Below are positions 52,969 to 64,000 of a DNA stretch of 64,000 nucleotides, piece after piece. A model generated the notes under the pieces. That model searched no databases, was not told where the DNA came from, and was given only the letters and a program-made list of their open reading frames with translations. Both the position numbers and the translations under genes were made by a program. The stretch lies in NCBI GenBank assembly GCA_017307355.1, contig JAFKFG010000007.1, positions 1 through 64,000 on the forward strand, given 5' to 3'. Within the stretch, counting starts at the first letter, position 1; each line of letters opens with the position of its first letter. Origin of the DNA: Alphaproteobacteria bacterium (GTDB lineage: Bacteria > Pseudomonadota > Alphaproteobacteria > Micropepsales > Micropepsaceae).

Positions 52969-52998
52969 GCGACCAAGATCCCCGCGCAGGCGGGGATC
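52955..52998. repeat. Twin hairpins between cobS and cobT
   Basis: CTTGGTCGC-ctaa-GCGACCAAG (52956-52977) contains the cobS stop. It abuts GATCCCCGC-gcag-GCGGGGATC (52977-52998). The second is very like the GGATCCCCGCC... palindromes dispersed in many alphaproteobacterial genomes. No T-run follows, so it may stabilise or attenuate rather than end the cobS-cobT message. Confidence 0.75.
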
Positions 52999-53019
52999 CA
53001 GTTGAATAAGGGAAGCCTC

Positions 53020-54864
53020 GTGGCCAAGCCTGAAAGCCCTTCCGAGCCTTTCAAGCGCGCCGTGTCGGTGGCGGTGCGCTCGCTGGCGGGCGAACCGGAG
53101 CTGGAAGTCAATTTCTCCTCCGAACCGCCTTCGCTGAAAGGCCTCAAGGCTCGCCTGCCCGCGCCGACCCGCGCGCTTGCCGCCAATGAAGTGGCGCTGG
53201 TGCGGGGCACCGGCGATGCCTATGCGCTGAAGAAGGCCTATCACGACGAAAAGATTCACAATCGCTTCCGCCCGGCCGGCGCCGACAGCGGCGCGATCTT
53301 CGAAGCGGCGGAATCGGCCCGCGTCGAGGCGATCGGTGCCCTGGCGATGGAGGGCGTGCGGCAGAACCTGGCGGCGCAGCTGGAGCAGCGGCTGAACGCA
53401 AGGGGCCTGGGCCGTGCCACCAGCCGGGACGATGCGCCGCTTGCCGACGTGATGGGCCTTTTGATGCGCGAGCGCATGACCGGCCAGGCGCCGCCCGCTT
53501 CCCTCAAGACGGCGGTCGATCTGTGGCGCCCCTTCATCGAGGAGCGGGCCGGAAAGGATCTCGCCAAGCTGCCGGAGGCGATGCGCGACCAGCGAGCCTT
53601 TGCCCGCCTCACCCGCACCATTCTGAACGATCTCACCCAGGGCGACGACAGCACGGAGTCCGGGGAAGACGACACGGACGGCGAAAGCGCCCAGAACGAG
53701 AATGAGGGCACCGAAGAACAGGACAGCCAGCAGCAGGGCGAAACCGGCGAGACCGAGTTCACCGAGGATCGCGGCGAGGAAGGCGAGGACGCCGAATCCG
53801 AAGTCAGCGGCGAACAATCCGAGGATTTCGCCGAGACCGACCAGCCCGAAGAGGGCATGCAGCCCAACCGCAACCAGCCGGCTTTCTCGCAGCAGGAGGC
53901 CTGGGGCTATAAGATCTACACTCCGCAATTCGACGAAGAGATTTCGGCACCCGATCTTTGCGACAATGAAGAGCTGACGCGCCTGCGCAGCTTTCTCGAC
54001 CAGCAGCTCTCCCAGATGCAGGGCGTGGTGTCGCGCTTGGCCAACAAGCTGCAGCGCCTCTTGCTGGCGCAGCAGAACAGGCTCTGGGAGTTCGATCTGG
54101 AGGAAGGCATCCTCGACACCTCGCGCCTGCCCCGCATCATCATCGATCCCATGTATCCCTTGTCCTTCAAGCGAGAGAAGGACACCAATTTCCGCGATAC
54201 GGTGGTGACCCTGCTTCTGGACAATTCCGGCTCCATGCGGGGGCGCCCCATCATGGTGGCGGCCATGTGCGCCGATATCCTGGGCCGCACCCTGGAACGC
54301 TGCGCCGTCAAGACCGAAATCCTGGGCTTCACCACCCGGGCCTGGAAGGGCGGCCAGTCCCGCGAGAAATGGACCCATGATGGCAAGCCCGCCAATCCGG
54401 GCCGCCTCAACGACCTGCGCCATATCGTCTACAAGGCCGCGGACGAGCCTTGGCGGCGGGCCAAGAAGAATCTGGGCCTGATGATGCGCGAAGGCCTGCT
54501 CAAGGAGAATATCGACGGCGAAGCCCTGATGTGGGCCCATAACCGGCTGATGACCCGCCCGGAGCAGCGCAAGATCCTGATGGTGATCTCCGACGGCGCG
54601 CCGGTGGACGATTCGACCCTGTCGGTGAATGCCGGCAATTATCTGGAACGCCATCTGCGGCGGGTGATCGAGGACATCGAAACCCGGTCCAGCGTCGAGC
54701 TGGCCGCCATCGGCATCGGCCATGATGTGACCCGCTATTACAAGCGGGCAGTCACCATCGTGGATGCCGAGCAGCTGGGCGGCGCCATGACCACCCAGCT
54801 CATTTCCCTGTTCGAGGAAGACCGCGTGCGGGACGAGCATGCCCGCCGCCGCGCCGAGCGCTAG
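53020..54864 (+). CDS. cobT: CobT, cobaltochelatase vWA subunit
   Basis: A 614-residue CobT. An N-terminal helical region is followed by a strongly acidic, Glu/Asp/Gln-rich linker (about 205-290) and a C-terminal von Willebrand A domain with MIDAS motif [13 protein letters not shown] (D-x-S-x-S) and [11 protein letters not shown]. It forms the ring with CobS that drives CobN. The start is GTG 53020 with AAGGGAA 5 bases ahead; a TTG six codons upstream is less likely. Length is in the normal range. Confidence 0.95.
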   Translation: MAKPESPSEPFKRAVSVAVRSLAGEPELEVNFSSEPPSLKGLKARLPAPTRALAANEVALVRGTGDAYALKKAYHDEKIHNRFRPAGADSGAIFEAAESARVEAIGALAMEGVRQNLAAQLEQRLNARGLGRATSRDDAPLADVMGLLMRERMTGQAPPASLKTAVDLWRPFIEERAGKDLAKLPEAMRDQRAFARLTRTILNDLTQGDDSTESGEDDTDGESAQNENEGTEEQDSQQQGETGETEFTEDRGEEGEDAESEVSGEQSEDFAETDQPEEGMQPNRNQPAFSQQEAWGYKIYTPQFDEEISAPDLCDNEELTRLRSFLDQQLSQMQGVVSRLANKLQRLLLAQQNRLWEFDLEEGILDTSRLPRIIIDPMYPLSFKREKDTNFRDTVVTLLLDNSGSMRGRPIMVAAMCADILGRTLERCAVKTEILGFTTRAWKGGQSREKWTHDGKPANPGRLNDLRHIVYKAADEPWRRAKKNLGLMMREGLLKENIDGEALMWAHNRLMTRPEQRKILMVISDGAPVDDSTLSVNAGNYLERHLRRVIEDIETRSSVELAAIGIGHDVTRYYKRAVTIVDAEQLGGAMTTQLISLFEEDRVRDEHARRRAER

Positions 54865-54926
54865 CTACGGCGCGCGAAAACACCCTGCAAAAACAGAGAA
54901 TTGTCAGAAACCTCTGAGGTAAAGCC

Positions 54927-55217
54927 TTAGGCCGCCTTGGCGACCTTTTTGGCGATGGCGCGCTTGAGGCGCAGCGCCTTGGCCGACAGGACGTTGTCGC
55001 GGGCCTGGAGCAGGAACGCGTCGAGACCGCCCACCTTGTCGACCGAGCGCAGGGTGTTCATGGCGATCTTGAGCTTGTAGCTGTTGCCCAGGGCCTCGCT
55101 GACCAGGTCGATGGTCTGCAGGTTGGGACGGTAGATCCGCTTGGTCTTGTTGTTGGCATGGCTGACATTGTTGCCAACCAAAGTGCCTTTACCGGTCAAT
55201 TCGCAGCGGCGCGCCAT
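54927..55217 (-). CDS. rpmB: Ribosomal protein L28
   Basis: A 96-residue L28 of the large ribosomal subunit. MARRCELTGKGTLVGNNVSH is the conserved start, with the TKRIYRPNLQ region following. ATG 55215-55217 has a GAGAGAG site ahead; the upstream frame is not needed. No CxxC zinc motif is present. A strong minus-strand promoter lies at 55266-55294. Confidence 0.97.
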   Translation of the reverse strand: MARRCELTGKGTLVGNNVSHANNKTKRIYRPNLQTIDLVSEALGNSYKLKIAMNTLRSVDKVGGLDAFLLQARDNVLSAKALRLKRAIAKKVAKAA

Positions 55218-55265
55218 GGCAGTCGTCTCTCTCAAAACCCGGAAATCCGGCCCCGGAAGCCGGGT

Positions 55266-55294
55266 CTCATACGGAATGAGGCCCGCCCGGTCAA
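55266..55294 (-). promoter_or_regulatory. rpmB promoter
   Basis: On the minus strand TTGACC (55294-55289), a 17-base spacer and TATGAG (55271-55266) give a good sigma-70 promoter, about 43 bases of leader before the rpmB ATG. Confidence 0.65.
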
Positions 55295-55299
55295 GCAAT

Positions 55300-55328
55300 T
55301 TGCCCCATCCCGGCAGGAAACATTATAA
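55300..55328 (+). promoter_or_regulatory. Promoter of the DUF3108 gene
   Basis: TTGCCC (55300-55305), a 17-base spacer and TTATAA (55323-55328) on the plus strand, with a leader of about 31 bases to the ATG at 55366. It is back to back with the rpmB promoter. Confidence 0.6.
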
Positions 55329-55365
55329 CGGCCAGTGGCTTAAACCGGGATGGCGTGGAGAAATC

Positions 55366-56211
55366 ATGAAAGTGCGTCATATTTTCACGGGCCTGACCCT
55401 CCTTTCCGCCCTCGCCGGACCGGCATTTGCGGCCGGCGGCGTGGGGGCCGATTCGACCGGCCCCGCCTCCAAATTCCAGATGGCCATGACCATCTATGCC
55501 GGCGGCATCACCCTGGGGAAAATGGACATCGATGCCACGGTGCGCGGCACCGACTATCACGCCGTCTCCAATCTGGAGACCTCGGGCGTGGTCAATGCCT
55601 TCTGGCAGGCGGAGATCCAGGCTACCTCGTCGGGCAAGATGGGCGCGAACATGCTGTCGCCTCAGCTTTACGATTCCTTCGACATCAACCGCACCGGCAA
55701 GAAACAGGAAGTATCGCTGACCTATGACAGCGCCAATCCGCCCCGCCTCTTTGCCGACCCGCCTTATTCCACCACCGGCTATGAAGTGAAGCCGGAGGAC
55801 CAGAAGGCGACCCTCGATCCTTTGTCGGCGGTGATGTTCATCGTGTCGGGGGCCGGCACGGCGGGCACGCCCTGCACCGTCACCGCGCCGGTGTTCGACG
55901 GCCGCCGCCGCTACAATATCGAGATGCGCAAGGCGAAGGACATCGACATCAAGATGGACAATGGCCTTTATGCCGGGCGCGCCACGCTTTGCCAGATCAA
56001 ATACAACCAGCTCGCCGGTTTCAAACCGCGGGTGATCAAGGCCAATGAAACATTCCCCACCATCAACGCCTGGGTGGTGACTTATCCCAGCGCGACCCGT
56101 GGCAGCGATTATGTCGTGCCGTTGCGCGTGTGGGCGGACACGCCATACGGCCTGGTGTCGGTGGTGGCCAATTCCCTGAAGATCGACGGCCAGGTTCCGA
56201 AAGCGAATTGA
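55366..56211 (+). CDS. Exported DUF3108 protein
   Basis: A 281-residue exported protein with a signal peptide (MKVRHIFTGLTLLSALAGPAFA). The mature domain matches DUF3108: MAMTIYAGGITLGKMDIDATV and DPLSAVMFIVSGAGTAGTPC, ending TRGSDYVVPLRVWADTPYGLVSV. Domain members are predicted beta-rich envelope proteins. Adjacency to rpmB is seen in other alphaproteobacteria. GGAG precedes the ATG at 55366. Probably co-transcribed with the gene at 56216. Confidence 0.87.
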   Translation: MKVRHIFTGLTLLSALAGPAFAAGGVGADSTGPASKFQMAMTIYAGGITLGKMDIDATVRGTDYHAVSNLETSGVVNAFWQAEIQATSSGKMGANMLSPQLYDSFDINRTGKKQEVSLTYDSANPPRLFADPPYSTTGYEVKPEDQKATLDPLSAVMFIVSGAGTAGTPCTVTAPVFDGRRRYNIEMRKAKDIDIKMDNGLYAGRATLCQIKYNQLAGFKPRVIKANETFPTINAWVVTYPSATRGSDYVVPLRVWADTPYGLVSVVANSLKIDGQVPKAN

Positions 56212-56215
56212 TCCG

Positions 56216-56863
56216 ATGCGAAAAGCTGCGGCCCTGATTTTAACGGTCATGATGCTGCAGCCGGTCGCCGCCAGGGCCGACCCCGCCGGGGACTATGCCG
56301 CGCTGATCACCGCCGCCAAGGATGGCGATCCGGGCACCGATTACACCGCGATGCGTCAGGCCTATGCCATGATCGCGGACTATGACCCCTTTGGCGACAA
56401 GACCAATGCCTTGATGCGCGACGGCCAGGCCGCTTATGTGGCCAAGGACTGCAAGACTGCCCTGGAGAAATTCAAGGCCGCCATCGCGCTCAATTTCACC
56501 CTATCCGACGCTCATGCCCTTTCCGCCGATTGCCTGGAACAGGCCGGCGACAAGGCCGGGGAAGCGCGCGAGGAAGCCATCGCCCAGGGCCTGTTCAACT
56601 CCCTGATCAGCAGCGGTGACGGCAACAGCCCGGCTACCGCATTTCGCATCGTCACCATGCATGAGGAAGGCGTGATCCTGGCCGTGGCGGGCGTGAACGG
56701 CACCAAGAAGACGGTGATCACCACCGACCAGGGACCGGTGGAGAAAATCGACATCACCGATCAGCAGACCGGCAAGAAAGGCGCGGTGTTCTTCAATACC
56801 GGCGTGGTGGTGCTTGCCAGCGCGATGCAGAAGGCCAAATCCCGACCGCCCGCCAAACCTTGA
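56216..56863 (+). CDS. Exported DUF4919-like/TPR-like protein
   Basis: A 215-residue exported protein with signal peptide (RKAAALILTVMMLQPVAARA). It reads DYAALITAAKDGDPGTDYTAMRQAYAMIADYDPF, like DUF4919, followed by a helical pair (KTALEKFKAAIALNFTLSDAH, DCLEQAGDKAGEAREEAIAQ) that looks like a TPR repeat. The C-terminal half has no match I recognise. Function unknown. It begins 4 bases after the DUF3108 stop, so both may work in the envelope. Confidence 0.65.
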   Translation: MRKAAALILTVMMLQPVAARADPAGDYAALITAAKDGDPGTDYTAMRQAYAMIADYDPFGDKTNALMRDGQAAYVAKDCKTALEKFKAAIALNFTLSDAHALSADCLEQAGDKAGEAREEAIAQGLFNSLISSGDGNSPATAFRIVTMHEEGVILAVAGVNGTKKTVITTDQGPVEKIDITDQQTGKKGAVFFNTGVVVLASAMQKAKSRPPAKP

Positions 56864-56866
56864 CGA

Positions 56867-58996
56867 TCAGGGCGTGTTCCGCCGCCGGCGGGCGCGGATA
56901 AGTCCCAGCACCGAGCGCGCCGCATCGGGAATATTGGTGCCCGGCCCGAAGATCGCGGCCACGCCCGCCGCGCGCAACGCCTCGTAATCCTGCGCGGGGA
57001 TGACCCCGCCCACCAGCACCAGGACATCGTCGCGCCCTCGGGCTTTCAACTGTTCCATCAGTTGCGGCACCAAAGTGAGATGTCCGGCTGCCAGGCTGGA
57101 GATGCCGATGGCATCCACCTTGGCGGCCAGCGCATCGTCCACCACTTCGCCGGGATCGCGGAACAGGGCGCCGATCTCTACCTCGAAACCGATATCGCCG
57201 AACGCGGTCGCCACCACTTTGGCGCCGCGGTCATGGCCATCCTGCCCCAGCTTGGCCACCAGAAGCTTCGGACGCCGGCCGGTTTCCTTTTCGAAGGTCT
57301 TCACGTCGCGGATGATTTCGTCCAGGGCGGGGAAATTCTCGCCATAGACGCCATGCACCGAACGGATTTCCGCTTCGTGGCGGCCGAACACGTCTTCCAG
57401 CGCCGAAGAGATTTCTCCCACGGTGGCGCGGGCCCGGGAAGCTTCCACGGCCAGCGCCAAGAGATTGGCATGACCTCGCGCGCCTTCCCGCAAGGCGTCC
57501 AGCGCTGCTTTGATTTTTTGTTTGTCGCGCTTGGCCTTCAGCGCATCGAGCTTTGCGATCTGCGCCTCGCGCACCTGGGCATTGTCGATGGCCCGCACAT
57601 CGATGGCGGGCTCATTTTCCAGGCGGAATTTGTTGACGCCCACGATCACATCGTCGCCGCGGTCGATGCGTGCCTGGCGCCGTGCCGCCGCCGCTTCGAT
57701 CTCCAGCTTGGGCCAGCCCGCCTCGGCCGCTGCCGTCATGCCGCCTGCCGCTTCCACCCGCGCGATCACGTCCCGCGCGCCTTTCGCCAAAGCCGCTGTG
57801 AGCGCCTCGACGTAATAAGAGCCGCCCAAAGGATCGGCCACGCGCGCGATCTGGCTTTCGTTCTGCAGGATGAGCTGGGTATTGCGTGCCACCCGCGCCG
57901 AGGCTTCCGTCGGCAGCGCGATGGCTTCGTCGAAGGCATTGGTGTGCAGCGACTGGGTGCCTCCCAAGGTCGCGGCCAGGGCTTCCAACGTGGTGCGCAC
58001 GATATTGTTGTGGGGATCCTGCTCGGCCAGCGACACGCCGCTGGTCTGGCAATGGGTACGCAGCATCCGGCTTTCCGGATTTTTGGCGCCGAGCTTTTCC
58101 ATGATGTCCGACCAGACCAGTCGCGCGGCGCGCAACTTGGCGATCTCCATGAAGAAATTCATCCCGATGCCGAAGAAGAAGCTCAGCCTGGGCGCGAAAC
58201 TGTCGATGTCCAGCCCCCGGTCCGCCGCGGCGCGGACATAGGCCATGCCGTCGGCCAGGGTGAAACCCAGTTCCTGCACCGCCGTCGCTCCGGCTTCGTG
58301 CATGTGATAGCCGCTGATGGAAATGGAATTGAAGCGCGGCATCTTCTGCGCGGCGAAAGCGATGATGTCGGCAACGATCCGCATCGACGGTCCCGGCGGA
58401 TAGACATAGGTGTTGCGCACCATGAATTCCTTGAGGATGTCGTTCTGGATGGTGCCCGACAGGCGCTCGGCCGGCACGCCCTGCTCTTCCCCCGCGACGA
58501 TGAAATTCGCCAGCACCGGCAGGACCGCGCCGTTCATGGTCATGGACACGCTCATGCGGTCGAGCGGAATGCCGTCGAACAGGATCTTCATGTCCTCGAC
58601 GGAATCGATCGCCACCCCGGCCTTGCCGACATCGCCCACCACGCGGGGATGGTCGCTGTCATAGCCGCGATGGGTGGGAAGATCGAACGCCACCGACAGC
58701 CCCATCTGCCCGGCTTTCAAATTCTGCCGGTAGAAGAGATTGGACTCCTCGGCGGTGGAGAAGCCCGCATATTGCCGGATGGTCCAGGGCCGGCCGGCAT
58801 ACATGCTGGCGCGCGGACCCCGGGTGAAAGGCACCTGCCCCGGCCAGCCCGCGGCCTCGATCCCTTCCAGATCGGCCTCGGTATAGAGCGGCTGGACCGG
58901 GATGCCTTCCGGGCTCTGCCAGACGAGATCCTGGGGGCTTCGGGTCTTGAGTTCCCGGCTGACGGCCTCTTCCCAGTCTTTGCGATGATCGGTCAT
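56867..58996 (-). CDS. scpA: Methylmalonyl-CoA mutase, large subunit
   Basis: A 709-residue single-chain methylmalonyl-CoA mutase (MutB/ScpA form) that interconverts (R)-methylmalonyl-CoA and succinyl-CoA with adenosylcobalamin. The catalytic TIM barrel has [21 protein letters not shown]. The C-terminal B12 domain has [13 protein letters not shown] (D-x-H-x-x-G, with the His ligating cobalt), [12 protein letters not shown] and [13 protein letters not shown] 58994-58996 gives the normal length. It depends on the B12 made by the CobST pathway. MeaB and epimerase are not in the window. Confidence 0.96.
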   Translation of the reverse strand: MTDHRKDWEEAVSRELKTRSPQDLVWQSPEGIPVQPLYTEADLEGIEAAGWPGQVPFTRGPRASMYAGRPWTIRQYAGFSTAEESNLFYRQNLKAGQMGLSVAFDLPTHRGYDSDHPRVVGDVGKAGVAIDSVEDMKILFDGIPLDRMSVSMTMNGAVLPVLANFIVAGEEQGVPAERLSGTIQNDILKEFMVRNTYVYPPGPSMRIVADIIAFAAQKMPRFNSISISGYHMHEAGATAVQELGFTLADGMAYVRAAADRGLDIDSFAPRLSFFFGIGMNFFMEIAKLRAARLVWSDIMEKLGAKNPESRMLRTHCQTSGVSLAEQDPHNNIVRTTLEALAATLGGTQSLHTNAFDEAIALPTEASARVARNTQLILQNESQIARVADPLGGSYYVEALTAALAKGARDVIARVEAAGGMTAAAEAGWPKLEIEAAAARRQARIDRGDDVIVGVNKFRLENEPAIDVRAIDNAQVREAQIAKLDALKAKRDKQKIKAALDALREGARGHANLLALAVEASRARATVGEISSALEDVFGRHEAEIRSVHGVYGENFPALDEIIRDVKTFEKETGRRPKLLVAKLGQDGHDRGAKVVATAFGDIGFEVEIGALFRDPGEVVDDALAAKVDAIGISSLAAGHLTLVPQLMEQLKARGRDDVLVLVGGVIPAQDYEALRAAGVAAIFGPGTNIPDAARSVLGLIRARRRRNTP

Positions 58997-59304
58997 GCAG
59001 CCATGTTCCCCAATGGGCGGCGAAGCGCAAATCCTGGTGGGTTCATTCCGCCTACGGAAGATCGAGTCCCGCAAACCGGTCCCCGACTCCATGACTGGCC
59101 TTACCCACAAGATGTTGTGGTTCAACTTTCTTGACAATCCGCTAAATGTATGAGAACAAACGCAGATATCAAACGAGTTGGTGATTCGAGCCTGATTCGT
59201 TCGCTGACCGTTCCGCTCCTTTACCGGGCATCCACAGACGCTCAAATCAAGCCCTTGATCGGATGGCGCTTTCCGCGTCCGGGCTGGGACACCATATTGC
59301 GGCC
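58997..59304. promoter_or_regulatory. Divergent intergenic region scpA - helicase
   Basis: 308 bases with no convincing gene. They contain the palindrome CCACAA-gatg-TTGTGG (59105-59120), a possible operator, and TTGACA at 59131-59136 without a clear -10 at the right spacing. Which gene the palindrome controls cannot be told. Confidence 0.4.
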
Positions 59305-61823
<2,519 letters not shown>

Positions 61824-61827
<4 letters not shown>

Positions 61828-62084
61828 CGACCGCGCGGATCGACAAATGGCTTTTCCATGCCCGCTTTTATCGCACCCGGGCCTTGGCACAGGCCGCCGC
61901 CAGCGCCGGAAAGGTACGCCTGAACGGCATCCGGGTGGAGAAGCCCGCCCAAACCCTCAAGCCCGGCGATATCCTCACTCTGAGAAGGGGCGGCGAAATT
62001 GTCGCGCTCCGGGTTGTGGCCCTGGCCGAACGCCGGGGACCGGCGCCGGAAGCGCAACGGCTGTACGAAATCGTCGCGGACTGA
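61824..62084 (+). CDS. S4-domain RNA-binding protein (Hsp15-like)
   Basis: An 86-residue S4-domain protein: IDKWLFHARFYRTRALAQAA and GKVRLNGIRVEKPAQTLKPGD are the S4 core. It resembles Hsp15 (HslR), which binds stalled 50S subunits with attached tRNA. The start is GTG 61824, overlapping the helicase stop as GTGA. Linkage to a helicase suggests shared work on RNA. Confidence 0.9.
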
Positions 62085-62153
62085 CCGCTTGCTATCGCCG
62101 CCAGCCGGTTTTATGGACCTAACCGCTTATTCGTCGCCGTCTGGAGCCTGCCA

Positions 62154-62492
62154 ATGACCTATGTCGTCACCGAAGCCTGCATCAAGTGCAAGTTCATGGA
62201 TTGCGTCGAAGTCTGCCCGGTGGATTGCTTCTATGAAGGCGAGAATATGCTGGTGATCAACCCGGACGAATGCATCGATTGCGGCGTCTGCGAGCCGGAA
62301 TGCCCGCCCGAAGCCATCAAGGCCGACACCGAGGCCGGGTTGGAAAAATGGCTTTCGGTCAATTCCGAATATTCCAAGACTTGGCCCAATATCAGCCAGA
62401 AGGGCGAAGCCCCGGCCGACGCCAAGGACTGGCAGGGCGTGCCGGACAAGTTCGAAAAGTATTTCGACCCCAAGCCCGGCTCGGGCTCCTGA
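62154..62492 (+). CDS. fdxA: Seven-iron ferredoxin
   Basis: A 112-residue 7Fe ferredoxin of the FdxA/FdI type. It opens [20 protein letters not shown] with CPVDCFYEG for the [3Fe-4S] part and [13 protein letters not shown] for the [4Fe-4S] part. A C-terminal extension ([14 protein letters not shown]) is usual. It transfers electrons at low potential. It sits between the S4 gene and CarD, a conserved order. Confidence 0.95.
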   Translation: MTYVVTEACIKCKFMDCVEVCPVDCFYEGENMLVINPDECIDCGVCEPECPPEAIKADTEAGLEKWLSVNSEYSKTWPNISQKGEAPADAKDWQGVPDKFEKYFDPKPGSGS

Positions 62493-62795
62493 GACCCATC
62501 CACCAGGATTAACACCGTTCGGTGCCGTCCTTCCTCGGGCGGGCCGCTGGTTCTCGATTCGGGACAATGGATCAAGGGCTTGGGTGGAGCTTCGCAGTAA
62601 GGGATTCGAAAGAAATGCCGCCTTTTCAACGGCTTGTGACGATTTTCCTTCCATTTTGCTTCAATCTGTGATAGGGTTGCCTTCAATCTGATCAGGCATG
62701 AACCACACCCGCCGGCGTCCCCCGGCGTGTTTCAGCCATATTGATGTGAAATTATCATGCGTCCCGGGCCCTGCCGGACGCCAACGGAAGTAACG
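62493..62795. promoter_or_regulatory. Intergenic stretch upstream of carD
   Basis: 303 bases without a gene. Two copies of CTTCAATCTG lie at 62659-62668 and 62681-62690, spaced 22 bases apart (about two helical turns), which could be a protein-binding pair. A hairpin CGCCGG-cgtccc-CCGGCG (62710-62727) followed by TGTTT (62728-62732) is terminator-like and may end the fdxA transcript or attenuate carD. TATCAT near 62753 is a possible -10. Confidence 0.45.
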
Positions 62796-63371
62796 ATGAC
62801 CGCACCCAAAGCCCATACGCCTGCCGCCAAGCCGGCCGCCGCGCCTGCCAAGAAAATCCCCGCCAACTCCAACAAGAAGCACGAATTCAAAACCAACGAC
62901 CATGTGGTTTACCCGACCCATGGCGTCGGCAAGGTTTCCGGCATCGAAGAGAAGGAAGTCGCCGGGGCGAAGTTGGAATTGTTCATCATCGAGTTCGAAA
63001 AGGACAAGATGACCCTGCGCGTGCCGACCATGAAGGCCAAGGCCGTGGGCATGCGCAAACTGTCGTCGCCGGAAGTGGTCGGAAATGCCCTGAACACGCT
63101 CAAGGGCCGTGCCCGGATCAAGCGCACCATGTGGTCGCGCCGGGCGCAGGAATATGAAGCGAAGATCGACTCCGGCGATCTGGTGTCGATTGCCGAAGTG
63201 GTGCGCGACCTGCACCGCGCCGGCGGCCAGCCGGAGCAGAGCTATTCAGAACGCCAGCTGTACGAAAAGGCTTTGGCGCGCATGGCCCGCGAAGTCGACG
63301 CCGTGGAGCGCACCGACGAGCAGACCGCGGTCAAACGCGTCGAAGGCATGCTGACCAAAAAGGCCGCTTAG
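62796..63371 (+). CDS. CarD-family transcription factor
   Basis: A 191-residue CarD/CdnL protein. It starts with an Ala/Pro/Lys-rich stretch (about 30 residues), then an RNA-polymerase-binding domain (EFKTNDHVVYPTHGVGKVSGI) and a helical DNA-binding domain (SRRAQEYEAKIDSGDLVSIAEV and YEKALARMAREV). CdnL-type CarD proteins stabilise open complexes at rRNA and other promoters; in Caulobacter it supports growth control. GGAAG precedes ATG 62796; an upstream in-frame ATG is unneeded. Confidence 0.93.
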   Translation: MTAPKAHTPAAKPAAAPAKKIPANSNKKHEFKTNDHVVYPTHGVGKVSGIEEKEVAGAKLELFIIEFEKDKMTLRVPTMKAKAVGMRKLSSPEVVGNALNTLKGRARIKRTMWSRRAQEYEAKIDSGDLVSIAEVVRDLHRAGGQPEQSYSERQLYEKALARMAREVDAVERTDEQTAVKRVEGMLTKKAA

Positions 63372-63423
63372 TGCAGGGACGCGGGCTAATCGCTTCGCGG
63401 CCCTTGCCCTGCAGATTCTAATA

Positions 63424-63455
63424 AGAAAGGCCCGGTATCGATACCGGGCCTTTCT
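63424..63455. terminator. Perfect 32-bp palindromic terminator
   Basis: A perfect palindrome of 32 bp (63424-63455), arms AGAAAGGCCCGGTATC and its complement, lies between convergent carD and the SNase-like gene. Short T-tracts on both sides (TTTCT) fit a bidirectional terminator. It overlaps the end of the minus-strand gene by 2 bases. Confidence 0.85.
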
Positions 63456-64000
63456 ATTTGATAATTTCGATCTGCCTCGGGTTGGAAAGAGACATTTCCC
63501 ACCGCCCGTTGAAGTTTTCCACGATGCCCCGCACGCGGATCTCACGGCCCACAAGCGCTTCCAGGATGAGATCGCTGTCGCGAAACGCCTTGCGGTCCTC
63601 CGGGGCGATGATGGCGGAAAAGCCCTTGCGATAGTCCGGGCTGAAATCCAGGAAAACACGCCGGTCGTTGGTGGCGACATTGACGATGCGGCCCTGAACG
63701 ATCTGGAAACTTCCGGCCGGCGCCTTGAAGGGCGCAGCGTTGCGGACGGCGAATTCGGGGAGCGCCCATAGCCCGCGCCGCGCCTGGCGCGCCTCGGCCT
63801 CGGCGTCATAGAAATCGGGCGAGCATTCCTGCCGGTCCGGCATCACCGATACCCGCGCAAGCCCGCGCTTCAAAAGCTCGACCTGAAGCCACGCCGTGCC
63901 GAAGGCTTGCACGCGCATGCGGCCATAGCGGTCATGTTTGGGCGATGTGGATGTGAGGGTCAGGGCCTCCTTCGTCAAGGCGCGCAAGGCGGCAAGCGCC
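63454..64000 (-). CDS. Thermonuclease (SNase)-like protein, 5' end outside the window
   Basis: The C-terminal 181 residues of a protein whose start lies beyond the right edge; the frame stays open to base 64000. It reads YGRMRVQAFGTAWLQVELLKRGLARV followed by AEAEARQARRGLWALPEF, the staphylococcal-nuclease (TNase) domain end, then a C-terminal OB-like extension (FQIVQGRIVNVATNDRRVFLDF and VGREIRVRGIVENFNGRWEM). The catalytic Arg/Glu of the N-terminal part are not visible. The 63987 TTG is not taken as the start because coding continues upstream. Confidence 0.75.
   Translation of the reverse strand, partial: ALAALRALTKEALTLTSTSPKHDRYGRMRVQAFGTAWLQVELLKRGLARVSVMPDRQECSPDFYDAEAEARQARRGLWALPEFAVRNAAPFKAPAGSFQIVQGRIVNVATNDRRVFLDFSPDYRKGFSAIIAPEDRKAFRDSDLILEALVGREIRVRGIVENFNGRWEMSLSNPRQIEIIK

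Noticed and set aside
51658..54840. A 1060-residue open frame on the minus strand opposite cobS-cobT
   Set aside because: Antisense of two well-supported genes; no domain recognisable.

Overview
The window is chromosomal DNA of a GC-rich alphaproteobacterium. The evidence is gene content and order: NtrB-NtrC followed by NtrY-NtrX, a fused IspD-IspF enzyme, lipA next to a COQ10-type lipid-binding protein, a DUF4167 protein between prmC and clpB, CobS/CobT next to rpmB, and a helicase - S4 - ferredoxin - CarD block. A PHA depolymerase and periplasmic metal enzymes suit a free-living carbon-storing heterotroph. A genus cannot be fixed; Rhizomicrobium/Micropepsaceae-like is only a guess.

Layout. 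1-5.1 kb (minus): nitrogen two-component genes. 5.2-9.7 kb: isoprenoid, phospholipid, NMN-salvage and lipoate genes. 9.77-12.72 kb: a complete IS1595-family element with 8-bp target duplications, a transposase and four passenger ORFs. 12.8-19.5 kb: acyl-ACP/CoA synthetase-like ligase, bfd-bfr iron storage pair, PHA depolymerase, S1/P1 nuclease, M23 endopeptidase. 19.6-30.9 kb (minus): clpB, DUF4167, prmC, prfA, ispG, a RodZ-like protein, ptsP, lysC. 31-40 kb: ubiG, small accessory genes, a nitrilase-family enzyme, glutaredoxin, comF, a methyltransferase, an orphan Flp pilin behind mutT, osmC, a class A beta-lactamase and argJ. 40.1-45.2 kb: secA, corA with an 88-bp tandem repeat at its end, and a CsgG-like lipoprotein/SH3 protein. 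45.2-51.9 kb: accA, xerD, aroK-aroB, a CNNM/CBS protein, a ClpP-fold-like protein, bolA, a DnaJ-domain protein. 51.9-59 kb: cobS-cobT, rpmB, DUF3108, scpA. 59.3-64 kb: SUV3-like helicase, S4 protein, ferredoxin, CarD and a partial nuclease.

Most of the window is vertically inherited housekeeping sequence in short, tightly coupled operons: many genes overlap by 4 nt, and several begin with TTG or GTG inside the previous stop. B12 links two parts: CobST make the cobalt-chelated corrin and ScpA is a B12 enzyme. The clearest acquired DNA is the IS1595 element, which is visibly more AT-rich than its surroundings. The most unusual small-scale structures are that element's terminal-repeat promoters and nested palindrome, the coding-end tandem repeat behind corA, several intergenic palindrome clusters, and bfr, which has no ordinary start codon at the expected position.
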